From: Lacticaseibacillus nasuensis JCM 17158
Lineage (GTDB): Bacteria > Bacillota > Bacilli > Lactobacillales > Lactobacillaceae
DNA: 64,000 nt
Assembly (NCBI RefSeq): GCF_001434705.1
Contig: NZ_AZDJ01000016.1
Span: 38,140-102,139 of the forward strand
Reading direction: 5' to 3'
Part shown: positions 33,638 to 42,495 of the stretch, one piece after another
Position numbering within the stretch: the stretch's first letter is position 1
Layout of the letters: each line of letters starts with the position of its first letter
Made by a program: the position numbers and the translations under genes
Notes under the pieces: generated by a model
Told to the model about the DNA's origin: nothing
Databases searched by the model: none
Seen by the model: the letters and a program-made list of their open reading frames with translations, nothing else

Positions 33638-34999
33638 ATGAAGCTACGTAACTACGCGCTGATCGGAGTAGCAGCACTTAGCGCACTGGTTTTAACCGCA
33701 TGTGGATCAAGCTCCAAGAGCAAAAAAGGCGTCACAACTGTCAAGATTGCCTGGCGTGGCACCGGTAAGAGTGACAGTATGTACCGGGTTTATTCGAAGG
33801 CATGGATCGCCGATTTTGAAAAGAAACATCCAAAGATCAAGATTGAACTCCAGCCGATTAATGCCAGTGAAGGGGATTACTTCTCAAAGCTAGATCTGGC
33901 CATGAAGTCGGCATCGACAGCACCAGATATTGTTAATGAAGATACATTCATCCTTCCTTCTGACGCTAAGGCGGGGTACTTAACTGACCTTGGCCCATAC
34001 GTGAACAAGTGGAGTGATTGGAGCAATTATAATGCTGCTTTGAAGAAGGGGAGTCAGGGCTCTGACGGGAAGCAATACGGGATCCCAGGAACCACTGATG
34101 CCCGCGGTATTTGGACCAACTTGGCCGTCACGAAGAAGGCTGGACTGAGCAGTGACTGGACGCCGAAGAACTGGGATGACATTCTCAGCGCAGCGCGTAA
34201 GATCAAGAAGGCTGATTCTAGCGCGATTCCTTTAGCCATCGGGGTTTCGACGACTAACGGGGAGTCCGTTGCGATGCAGACCTTCGAGATGTTCTTCTAC
34301 GGTACTGGTGAAACGCTGTATACCGAAAAGACCAACAAATGGAACGTTAACTCCAAGGGTATCCTAGACACCTTGAACTTCATCAACACCGTTTATAACA
34401 AGGACAAGACCGGCCCTAGCATGTCTGTCGTCATGAATGCCAACTATGGCTCGACGATTTTCCAAGATAAGTTCCCGAAGAATCAAGTCGGAATGGGCCT
34501 TGATGGGAGCTGGACCACGGGTAACTGGGTCAAAGGTGGTGCCGCCCCGGTCTCGAACATGACCAAGAAATTTGCCTTTAACCTCATGCCAACTCAAAAT
34601 GGCGAGGCCCCTGGCTACGTGACGATGTCAGGTGGCTGGGCCTGGGCCATTCCTGCCAAGAGCAAGAACAAGACAGCTGCGTTTACGGTGCTCAAGGCAA
34701 TGAACACCAAGAAGAAAGCAGTCGATCGGGCGTTGATGGAAGGAACCTTGACCGTTCGTGATGATGCGGCTAAGGATCCTGCCTATCTGAAGAAGCCGTT
34801 CATTGAACAGGCGACGAAGGCCTTGAAGAATGCCTACTTCCGGCCAAAGAATGAATTGTATCCAAAGGTTTCTGTTGCCATCCAAAAGATGGTTGAAGAT
34901 GTTGCCTCCGGTCAAAAGACACCTAAAGCGGCCGCAGCGAAATACGCGACTGACGTCAAGGCAATCGTTGGCGCAGAGAATACAGAGACGCAAAAATAA
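33638..34999 (+). CDS. sugar ABC transporter substrate-binding lipoprotein
   Basis: This 453-residue family-1 extracellular binding protein has a lipoprotein signal peptide with lipobox LTACGSS (Cys near residue 23). It binds a carbohydrate at the cell surface; the start of the mature domain (TTVKIAWRGTGKSDSMY) and the late SGGWAWAIPAKSKNK segment fit this class. I chose the ATG at 33638, eight bases after AAGGAGG; the ATG at 33632 is too close to it. It leads an operon with two permeases but no ATPase; a shared MsmK-type ATPase elsewhere is presumably used. Confidence 0.92.
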   Translation: MKLRNYALIGVAALSALVLTACGSSSKSKKGVTTVKIAWRGTGKSDSMYRVYSKAWIADFEKKHPKIKIELQPINASEGDYFSKLDLAMKSASTAPDIVNEDTFILPSDAKAGYLTDLGPYVNKWSDWSNYNAALKKGSQGSDGKQYGIPGTTDARGIWTNLAVTKKAGLSSDWTPKNWDDILSAARKIKKADSSAIPLAIGVSTTNGESVAMQTFEMFFYGTGETLYTEKTNKWNVNSKGILDTLNFINTVYNKDKTGPSMSVVMNANYGSTIFQDKFPKNQVGMGLDGSWTTGNWVKGGAAPVSNMTKKFAFNLMPTQNGEAPGYVTMSGGWAWAIPAKSKNKTAAFTVLKAMNTKKKAVDRALMEGTLTVRDDAAKDPAYLKKPFIEQATKALKNAYFRPKNELYPKVSVAIQKMVEDVASGQKTPKAAAAKYATDVKAIVGAENTETQK

Positions 35000-35016
35000 T
35001 CTCGCAAGTTGATTTA

Positions 35017-35054
35017 AACGGTTGGGTTGGATAGGTCCAGCCCAACCGTTTTCA
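35017..35054 (+). terminator. intercistronic hairpin between binding protein and permease genes
   Basis: AACGGTTGGG/CCCAACCGTT with a 14-base loop and TTTTC behind it. It probably causes partial termination or mRNA stabilisation, so that the binding protein is made in excess of the permeases. Confidence 0.6.
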
Positions 35055-35072
35055 TATATTGGAGGTGGAGAC

Positions 35073-35993
35073 ATGGATGCAGCAGGAGTGGTACCACCAC
35101 GCAAAAAGCCGCGTAACGCCCAAGATAAGGCGAAACGGAAGCTCGCTTTTTGGCTGATGATTCCGAGTTTTGTCTTATTATTGATCTTCTTCATTACCCC
35201 GATGGTGTTAACGATTTTGTTTTCCTTTACCAACCTGTCGTTGACTGGGGCAAACGCATCTGCCTTGAAATTCATTGGGTTTCAGAACTTTGTGACCATG
35301 TTTAAGGATCCCCAGCTGGCGCAATCTGTCTGGAAAACGATTATCTTTGTGGTTTTCTCTGCCGTGATTGGCCAATGTTTCTTCGGCTTCCTGATTGCCT
35401 TCATGATGCGGGGAAAGAATCGAACCTTCCGGCGAATTGTGGGCTTAATCATTATTGCCGCCTGGGTAACACCGGAAGTCGTTGTTGGGTTCTGCTGGGT
35501 TGCATTCCTAGGTGATAATGGGACGCTGAACTTGTTGGCCCACTCGCTACTTGGAATGAAGCCAGTTGCCTGGTTGTATACGTTCCCGATGATTAGTATC
35601 GTCATCGCCAATATCTGGCGGGGCACTGCTTTTTCGATGATGGTCTTTCAGACTGCGCTGGATGATATTCCTGCTGAAGTCGAGGAGGCTGCCGTCATGG
35701 ATGGGGCTTCTCGCTGGCAACTCGTGACGAAGATTACGATTCCGATGGTCCGCGGTACCATCGCGACCAACATCATGCTGGTCACCCTGCAAACGCTCGG
35801 CGTCTTCTCGCTGATTTACACAATGACTGGCGGGGGCCCAGGTAACGCCACCGCAACGTTACCGGTGTTCATGTATAAGCAGGCCTTCGTTGCTTACCAG
35901 CTTGGCTATGGCACTGCGATTTCACTCGTACTGCTGTTAATTGGGGCGTTAGCGAGTCTGTTGTACATGCGGGTTCTGAAGGTTCGCTTGTAG
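35073..35993 (+). CDS. sugar ABC transporter permease (MalF/UgpA-like)
   Basis: This 306-residue inner permease has six helices and the EAA loop EVEEAAVMDGASRWQLVTKITIP in part (EAAxxDGA). It carries a basic N-terminus before the first helix (FWLMIPSFVLLLIFFITPM). The ATG at 35073 follows GGAGGTGGAG. It forms the transmembrane pore with the next gene product. Confidence 0.93.
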   Translation: MDAAGVVPPRKKPRNAQDKAKRKLAFWLMIPSFVLLLIFFITPMVLTILFSFTNLSLTGANASALKFIGFQNFVTMFKDPQLAQSVWKTIIFVVFSAVIGQCFFGFLIAFMMRGKNRTFRRIVGLIIIAAWVTPEVVVGFCWVAFLGDNGTLNLLAHSLLGMKPVAWLYTFPMISIVIANIWRGTAFSMMVFQTALDDIPAEVEEAAVMDGASRWQLVTKITIPMVRGTIATNIMLVTLQTLGVFSLIYTMTGGGPGNATATLPVFMYKQAFVAYQLGYGTAISLVLLLIGALASLLYMRVLKVRL

Positions 35994-36006
35994 GAGGTGA
36001 CGCACG

Positions 36007-36831
36007 ATGATGAGAGAAAATAAAGGAATGCGGGCGTTACAATACCTCATTCTCGCAATAATTGCTGTATTGTTCTTGCTCCCGCTAGTGTGGATGTTGT
36101 TTTCGTCTGTTGATCCACACGCGATTCAGGCAATCAAGTTACCGTCACATTTGACGATGGCCAATTTTTCGGCGATTCTGACCGATCCTAACATTATGCG
36201 GTCATTCGGAATTGGTTTACTGGTCTCCGGGTTTCAAGCGTTTTTCGTGGTGGCCATCAGCGTCTTGGCCGCCTATCCGCTTTCCCGATACCCGTTACCA
36301 TGGAAGAAGCCATTTCTGCTGTCTATCTTGTTCTTAACCTCACTGCCGATGACCGCAGTGATTGTGCCGGTATATCAGATGTTTCTCTACATGAAGTGGC
36401 AGAATTCATTGATTGCTACAACAATCTTCATGATTTCGACCAGTTTGCCATACGGGATTTGGATGATGAAAAACTTCATGGATTCCGTCCCTGAAGGACT
36501 TGAAGAGGCGGCTTGGATTGACGGTTCCTCAGTATGGGGTGGTGTGCGCAAAGTCGTCATGCCACTGATGCTGCCAGGCATCTTTACGATCGCAATCTTC
36601 ACCTTTACCGGTTCCTGGGGTAACTTCTTTGTGCCGTTCATCCTGATTACCGCGCCGGAGAAACTCCCTGCGTCTGTCACCATCTTTCAATTCTTTGGCA
36701 ACAATGGGTTGGTTGATTACGGTCAGCTGGCTGCGTTCTCGGTACTCTATACCTTACCGGTTGTCGTGCTGTACACGTTTGCGCAACGATATATGTCAAA
36801 AGGGTTCAGCTTCGGTGGGGCTGTGAAGTAG
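36007..36831 (+). CDS. sugar ABC transporter permease (MalG/UgpE-like)
   Basis: This 274-residue permease has six helices (LILAIIAVLFLLPLVWMLF first). Its EAA loop is EGLEEAAWIDGSSVWGGVRKVVMP in part. The ATG at 36007 lies 14 bases after the first permease stop, with AGGAGG between. It is the final gene of the three-gene transporter set; the GH38 gene lies 240 bases downstream with its own probable promoter. Confidence 0.93.
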   Translation: MMRENKGMRALQYLILAIIAVLFLLPLVWMLFSSVDPHAIQAIKLPSHLTMANFSAILTDPNIMRSFGIGLLVSGFQAFFVVAISVLAAYPLSRYPLPWKKPFLLSILFLTSLPMTAVIVPVYQMFLYMKWQNSLIATTIFMISTSLPYGIWMMKNFMDSVPEGLEEAAWIDGSSVWGGVRKVVMPLMLPGIFTIAIFTFTGSWGNFFVPFILITAPEKLPASVTIFQFFGNNGLVDYGQLAAFSVLYTLPVVVLYTFAQRYMSKGFSFGGAVK

Positions 36832-37069
36832 CACCATTAGTGCCTGTCAAGGTCCAAAAGCTTGACCGAATAAGCTACTAAAAAATGCCCGAGAGAATCT
36901 TGACATTGAACCGTTCGCAACCCGCGAGTAAGTAGTATAATTCGCATGAATTCTGTTCATTAATGCCCGAAACGGGATACTGTTGCGCATACTGCTACGC
37001 GCTGGATTATGGTTTTCGGCAGAGCGGATGAAAGAGCTGTGCATTCAACTAACGTGGAGGAGCTACTCA
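36832..37069 (+). promoter_or_regulatory. 238-base gap with probable promoter of the GH38 gene
   Basis: A small inverted repeat GTCAAG/CTTGAC (about 36846-36866) follows the permease gene. A consensus -10 TATAAT at 36936-36941 has only a weak -35 (TTCGCA, 36914-36919). TTGACA at 36899-36904 is 31 bases away, too far for a standard promoter. Expression may need an activator. Confidence 0.4.
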
Positions 37070-40000
37070 ATGTTTTCAAACAATAAGATCAAGCAACAAC
37101 TATCCACCTACCACACGTATCTCTATGCCAACTTTACGCCGATTACCGGCTTGGAGTTCTGGCATGATACGCGGGAGGATCGCAAGAGTGTGCCGGAAGC
37201 GGCTGACTGGTCGCCGATCGAAACTGGCGCCAAGTGGTCGGGGCGTGACGCGTATTACTGGTTGCGCTTTAAGATCACCGTGCCACCGCTGAAGCCGGAG
37301 GATCATTACGTGTTGCACCTGGATCTAGGCCGGTCCGGTGGCGGCGGCAACTCCGGGTTTGAAGGGTTCTTGTACGTCGATGGCCAGCCGCGGCAGGCGA
37401 TTGACTCGAACCACGAAGAGGCCTATTTCGATGCCAGCACGGCGGGGCAGACGCTGGAGATTGCCATCATGCTGTGGACCGGGCTGGAAGGCGGCGGACC
37501 GCAACAGATTCAGCATTACGTTTTGAACGAGCTGACGGCGGGCGTCTTGATTCAGCCGATTCGCGAGGCCTATCGCTGGTTGGATTTGATGTACCAAACG
37601 GTCTTGGAATTGGACGCCAACGAGCCGTTGCTGTATGAGTACCAGAAGCTCCTCGACCGCGAGTTGCGCCGCTTCATTTGGGGCGCGATGGACTTGGCTG
37701 CCATTACCGAGCAAAGCGAAGCAGTGCTGGCGGACGTTCAGGCGTTTTTGGCCAAGCACAAGGGAGAAAAGAAGCAGTTCCGCATCTCGGCCGTGGGGCA
37801 CACGCACATCGACGTGGCCTGGCTGTGGCGGTTGCGCCACACGCGCGAGAAAACCGGGCGTTCCTTCTCGACGGTGTTGGAGCTAATGAAGGAGTATCCG
37901 GAATACATCTTCATGCACTCGACGCCGCAGGTTTACGACTTCGTCAAGCACGACTATCCGGAGATGTACGCGCAGATCAAACAGCGCGTGGCGGAAGGCC
38001 GGTTCGAACCGGAAGGCGCCACGTGGCTGGAACCCGACACTAACGTCCCATCAGGTGAGGCGTTGACCCGGCAGTTCCTGTACGGCACCCGCTTTTTCGC
38101 GCGGGAATTCAACGCCAAGCAAAACGTCTTGTGGCTGCCTGATGTGTTCGGTTATTCCTGGGCGCTGCCGCAAATCATGAAGGGCTTTGGCATCGACGAC
38201 TTCATGACCACCAAGATCAGCTGGAACGACACGAACCGCATGCCGCACGATACCTTCGTCTGGCAGGGGCTCGATGGCACAGAGGTGTTGACGCACTTCA
38301 TCACCACCGTCGACCAAGGCGACCAGTTCCATAATTCGCATAATTGGCAGTACACCTACAACGGCAATGTCACGCCACATACCGTGTTGGGCAGCTATTA
38401 TGTCTATGCCGATAAGGCGCTCAACAATGATCTGTTGCTGTCTTATGGCTGGGGCGATGGCGGTGGCGGCCCGCAGCGCGAAATGATTGAAAACATCGGC
38501 ATGCTGAACCAGTTACCAGGGTTGCCAACCGTTGAGCCAACGCGCGTCGATGACTACTTCAAGCGGCTGCACCATAACCTCGACCATGCAGGGTTGCCGC
38601 TGCCGAAGTGGGACGGCGAGTTGTACCTCGAATTCCACCGTGGCACCTACACTTCGCAGGCACGGGTCAAGCAACAAAACCGCCAGCTGGAATGGGCGAT
38701 GCGCGACCTTGAGTTACGTTACGTCGAAGCTGGCATTGCCCGCGGCGTGGCCTATCCGCACGCCGAGATCGATGAGCTGTGGGAGACCATTTTGCGCAAC
38801 CAGTTCCACGATATCCTGCCGGGCTCCGCGATTCATGAAGTCTACGAAGACAACGCCAAGGAATACGCCGACTGCTTCGCGACCATCAAGGCCTTGAATG
38901 CCAAACTCGATGAAACCGAACTGCAACCGGCTGAGCAGGCTTACACGCTGCGCAACCTCAACGCCTTCCCGGTCACGAGTCTGGTGACCTTGCCGGCGGA
39001 GGCTGGCCAGGTGGTCGACGCGGTGGGTCAGGCGCTACCGAGTCAGGCCAGCGACGACGGCGTCTTGGTTGAGGCGACGGTGCCGGCGTTGAGCGCAACG
39101 ACGGTCACCGTTCAGCCGGGTGGCGCGGCCGCGGCCGCACCGCTGGCCACCACGACGGCAACCAGCATCGACACGCCACACTACCAGCTGAGTTGGAACG
39201 ATGCCGGGCAGCTCACCAGCATTTTGGATCACGACCATGATGATCGTGAGGTGCTGGCTGGCTTGGGCAACGAGTTGACGGTGTACGAGGACCGGCCGAC
39301 GACGTTTGATAACTGGAACATCGATGAAGACTATCCGGAAAAAGCCATCACGTTGACGGCAGACAACATTACTGTGGCGACGCCGGAGCCGCTGCGCCAG
39401 CGCGTGACGTTCCACTTCACCTTCCAGCATTCTGAGATTACCCAGGTGCTGACTGTTTTCCGGGATTCACGGCGAATCGATTTTGCCACGCACATCGACT
39501 GGCACGACCATCAATTCCTGTTGCGGACGGCGTTTGACACCGCGATTCTAGCGGCCGAGGCGAGCTACGATGTGCAATACGGCAACGTGCGCCGGCCGAC
39601 GCATCGCAACACGTCTTGGGACACCGCGAAGTTTGAAACGGTCGGCCACAAGTGGGCCGACCTGGCGCAGCGCGAGTATGGCGTGGCGTTGCTCAACGAC
39701 GCCAAGTACGGCTACAACGTCCATGGCGGCGTGCTGTCGCTGTCCCTGCTGAAGTCCGGGATCGATCCGGACACCGAAGCTGACCAAGGCGAGCACAACT
39801 TCTCCTACAGCTTGTTGCCGCATATCGGCGATTTCGTCGCCGGTGACGTCGAACGCGAAGCGACGATTCTCAACCACGGCCTGACGGTGCAGGCTGGCAA
39901 AGCTGCCACCACCGCTGCCGCACCGTTCACCTTTACGGCTGCGCATCCGGTGGCGGTCGATGCCATCAAGCACAGCGAAGACGGCAATGCCGTCATTCTG

Positions 40001-40183
40001 CGCTTCCATGAATACGCCGGGGAAAACGACACGATTACCGTGACGCCGACCTTTGCGCATGGCGCCGTGGCCCTGGCGAAGTTAGACGAAACGCCGACTG
40101 CGCCGCTTACGGCCACCGAAGACACGTATGCCGTGAAAATGACGCCGTATCACGTGGCGACACTGCGGATTGAGTTGAAGTAG
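37070..40183 (+). CDS. alpha-mannosidase, glycoside hydrolase family 38
   Basis: This 1037-residue cytoplasmic enzyme has the GH38 catalytic domain. The metal-binding motif GHTHIDVAWLWRLRHTREK sits near residue 255, and the nucleophile Asp is in WLPDVFGYSWALPQ. The middle three-helix domain (RQNRQLEWAMRDLE region) and C-terminal beta domains complete it. It trims alpha-mannose residues from oligosaccharides. I chose the ATG at 37070, which follows GTGGAGGAG; an upstream in-frame start is unsupported. Next to an oligosaccharide ABC transporter it probably degrades imported mannose-rich glycans. Confidence 0.95.
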   Translation: MFSNNKIKQQLSTYHTYLYANFTPITGLEFWHDTREDRKSVPEAADWSPIETGAKWSGRDAYYWLRFKITVPPLKPEDHYVLHLDLGRSGGGGNSGFEGFLYVDGQPRQAIDSNHEEAYFDASTAGQTLEIAIMLWTGLEGGGPQQIQHYVLNELTAGVLIQPIREAYRWLDLMYQTVLELDANEPLLYEYQKLLDRELRRFIWGAMDLAAITEQSEAVLADVQAFLAKHKGEKKQFRISAVGHTHIDVAWLWRLRHTREKTGRSFSTVLELMKEYPEYIFMHSTPQVYDFVKHDYPEMYAQIKQRVAEGRFEPEGATWLEPDTNVPSGEALTRQFLYGTRFFAREFNAKQNVLWLPDVFGYSWALPQIMKGFGIDDFMTTKISWNDTNRMPHDTFVWQGLDGTEVLTHFITTVDQGDQFHNSHNWQYTYNGNVTPHTVLGSYYVYADKALNNDLLLSYGWGDGGGGPQREMIENIGMLNQLPGLPTVEPTRVDDYFKRLHHNLDHAGLPLPKWDGELYLEFHRGTYTSQARVKQQNRQLEWAMRDLELRYVEAGIARGVAYPHAEIDELWETILRNQFHDILPGSAIHEVYEDNAKEYADCFATIKALNAKLDETELQPAEQAYTLRNLNAFPVTSLVTLPAEAGQVVDAVGQALPSQASDDGVLVEATVPALSATTVTVQPGGAAAAAPLATTTATSIDTPHYQLSWNDAGQLTSILDHDHDDREVLAGLGNELTVYEDRPTTFDNWNIDEDYPEKAITLTADNITVATPEPLRQRVTFHFTFQHSEITQVLTVFRDSRRIDFATHIDWHDHQFLLRTAFDTAILAAEASYDVQYGNVRRPTHRNTSWDTAKFETVGHKWADLAQREYGVALLNDAKYGYNVHGGVLSLSLLKSGIDPDTEADQGEHNFSYSLLPHIGDFVAGDVEREATILNHGLTVQAGKAATTAAAPFTFTAAHPVAVDAIKHSEDGNAVILRFHEYAGENDTITVTPTFAHGAVALAKLDETPTAPLTATEDTYAVKMTPYHVATLRIELK

Positions 40184-40245
40184 GCCGTGATTCATGGGAA
40201 AACCATGAGAATTGCCAAGCCAACCGAGTAATTGAATAGTTAATA

Positions 40246-40288
40246 GGTAGTAACCGACTCCGATACGGGGCGGTTGCTACCTTTTTTT
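40246..40288 (+). terminator. terminator of the GH38 gene
   Basis: GGTAGTAACCG/CGGTTGCTACC arms with a 14-base loop and T7. Confidence 0.88.
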
Positions 40289-40481
40289 GTCATAAAAATA
40301 AATCACGTCCATTATTAATAGTTCTTTGTTGAACGATTAATTATTATTTCGATATGCTTAATTTGTAGAGGATTCGACCAGCAGGAATGAGAGGTGATAC
40401 TAGTGAGACGGACGCGGTAAAGCACGCCCGCTTCAAAGCGGTTTAGTCGAAGCAAACGCCCCCAATGGAGGACAACGAATT
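40289..40481 (+). promoter_or_regulatory. AT-rich promoter region of the first KxYKxGKxW/LPSTG protein gene
   Basis: TTGAAC (40329-40334), 18 bases, TATGCT (40353-40358) form a probable promoter. Downstream are a short GTG-started peptide frame behind GAGAGGTG (about 40390-40420) and a small repeat CGCTT/AAGCG. The last 35 bases, CCCCCAATGGAGGA through the start codon, recur almost exactly before the second copy at 42496. Confidence 0.5.
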
Positions 40482-42374
40482 ATGAATAAGCGAGAAGCAT
40501 TTCGTCGGGCCTTGACCGACACCAAGCACCGTAAGCACATGCGCAAATCCGGCAAGCACTGGCTGGTGCGCGGCGTGACCGCCCTAACGCTCGGTCTGAT
40601 GATGGCCCAGCCGGTGGTCAGCGTGGCGGCAGTGGTTGACGCCGACCCACAAACGGAAGCACCAGCAAGCGAGGCGCCAGCTGCTGATGAAGAAGCGCCA
40701 GCGGCCGAGGTGGCGACTCCGGAAGAGGCGCCAGTCGAAGAAAACGTGAGTGAACCAGCCCCAGAAAACGGCAACGACGGCGCGACGGGAACGGTGACGC
40801 CCGAAGCGGATAGCCAGCCTGTGCCCGAGGTGGAGAACGAGCAAGCCACGCCTGAACTGCCTGTGATTACACAACCTAGTGAGTCAGTTGTCAAAGAAGA
40901 GGCTGAGACACGCGAGGCAGACGTGGCAATTGGCGAAGTTGACAACGTTACACAGGTATACGGGGAGCTCATAGGTTCGGTCCAGTTCCGTTACACGACG
41001 GCGGATGGAATGTCCAAAAAGGTTTGGCTATTCCCAGAAGATATGGACATTACTGATGAAGCTGGGAATATAATTGATCATACTCAGCGAATGGATGTAG
41101 GAAGCTATCAAATTTCCCCGAATGAAGAAACTCTTGATCGGTATCATCTTGGTCCGATTAATCTTACCCCAGGTGAGCTGGTGGTTACGCCAATGCAAGT
41201 CGACATCACGGCAACCAACCAAGTACTGCGTGAGGGCTCTAGTTTTGACGACTTAGGTTTCTTGTCTTCAGGGTTCTTGGACGGCGATATCGGCATTCAG
41301 CTGGCAAACGGTGTGGCAATCGAAGACTTATCGGTTGGTCGCCATACGCTGACGTGGGAATTATATAGTGACAATGGAAAGCATAATAACTACGAGATTG
41401 AAACGCCGGAATTTGAATTGACAATCATTCCTGAAGACGATTATGGATGGGTGTCGATTGGTGCCTACAGGGATTATGACGGAACTGCGACTTTACCTGA
41501 TAACCTCATCCGGGAGAACGACTTATTATCCGGTGAAATCAGTCCAGAAGATCTGGAATTCTCGAGTGATTATGGTGAGACTTGGGAGTCGGAAGTGCCG
41601 GTTAATGCTTGGTACTATTACGTTCGGGTGGCGTTAACTCGTCAGGCGGAAATTCAGGAAATGTTGTGGGATGAGTATGGTGTTGAACTGGACGAAGGGG
41701 ACTTTTCGGGCTGGTACAATATTCAGAGGGTAGCGATTACTGATGCCCCAGAAAAAGACGGTGACTTGTTCATCCGGTTGCCATCCGGGAAGCAATTCGA
41801 TGGCACATCGAAGTTAGGCACTAAGGTGGAACACAATATAGCGCTGGACTATGAAATCACTGAGGAACACCTGATGTATCGCGCTCTCGAGGAAGCGGAT
41901 GACGAAGAAGAGGAATTGCCCTTTGCTTCTCGGGAGGCGATCGGCTGGCAGGCAGGGGCCCCAACTGAAGTCGGTGAATATGAGTTAGCCCTCAGAGATG
42001 AAGTGGTTGACGACATTGAAGAAGCTAATCCGAACCACTGGGTGGACAGGGATGCAATTGCTACGACGTACACCATCACCCCAGGCGAGGACACGGATAA
42101 TAATACTGGTGGCAGTGGTGGCAGCAACGGCAGTAACACCGGCAGTAACACGGGCAACACCGGTAGTGCCACCACTGCCCCAACCCCAGACTCCGTCGCC
42201 TATGTGAGTCAAACCAGCGGCCACACTCTCCCGCTGGCGATGACCAACAGTCAAGCAGACGGCACATTGCCAAGCACGGGTCAGCGGAACCAAACGCTGC
42301 TGAGTATGCTGGGAATGACGCTGTTAGGCACACTGGGTCTAGCCGGCTGGTACAAGCGGCACCAGGCAAAATAA
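40482..42374 (+). CDS. LPSTG surface protein with KxYKxGKxW-type signal peptide (copy 1)
   Basis: This 630-residue secreted protein starts with a long signal peptide of the KxYKxGKxW type (HMRKSGKHWLVRGVTALTLG). An acidic Ala/Pro/Glu-rich stalk (about 55-130) follows. Next are repeated beta domains including an MBG-like segment (VTPMQVDITATNQVLREGSSF), a Gly/Ser/Asn/Thr linker, and the sorting signal LPSTG with hydrophobic tail and YKRHQAK. It is expected to be sortase-A anchored and may act as an adhesin. The next gene is a tandem paralogue. AATGGAGGA precedes the ATG at 40482. Confidence 0.9.
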   Translation: MNKREAFRRALTDTKHRKHMRKSGKHWLVRGVTALTLGLMMAQPVVSVAAVVDADPQTEAPASEAPAADEEAPAAEVATPEEAPVEENVSEPAPENGNDGATGTVTPEADSQPVPEVENEQATPELPVITQPSESVVKEEAETREADVAIGEVDNVTQVYGELIGSVQFRYTTADGMSKKVWLFPEDMDITDEAGNIIDHTQRMDVGSYQISPNEETLDRYHLGPINLTPGELVVTPMQVDITATNQVLREGSSFDDLGFLSSGFLDGDIGIQLANGVAIEDLSVGRHTLTWELYSDNGKHNNYEIETPEFELTIIPEDDYGWVSIGAYRDYDGTATLPDNLIRENDLLSGEISPEDLEFSSDYGETWESEVPVNAWYYYVRVALTRQAEIQEMLWDEYGVELDEGDFSGWYNIQRVAITDAPEKDGDLFIRLPSGKQFDGTSKLGTKVEHNIALDYEITEEHLMYRALEEADDEEEELPFASREAIGWQAGAPTEVGEYELALRDEVVDDIEEANPNHWVDRDAIATTYTITPGEDTDNNTGGSGGSNGSNTGSNTGNTGSATTAPTPDSVAYVSQTSGHTLPLAMTNSQADGTLPSTGQRNQTLLSMLGMTLLGTLGLAGWYKRHQAK

Positions 42375-42383
42375 CGAAGTAGC

Positions 42384-42420
42384 AATCGGTGTTAGTGAAG
42401 ACTGGCACCGATTATTTTGT
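42384..42420 (+). terminator. terminator between the two LPSTG paralogues
   Basis: AATCGGTG/CACCGATT arms with a 14-base loop followed by ATTTTGTT. Confidence 0.65.
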
Positions 42421-42495
42421 TGATAACTAGGTTACAAACACGAACTTCGAAGCGAACTGTCGAAACAATCGCCCCCCAATGGAGGATAACGAATT

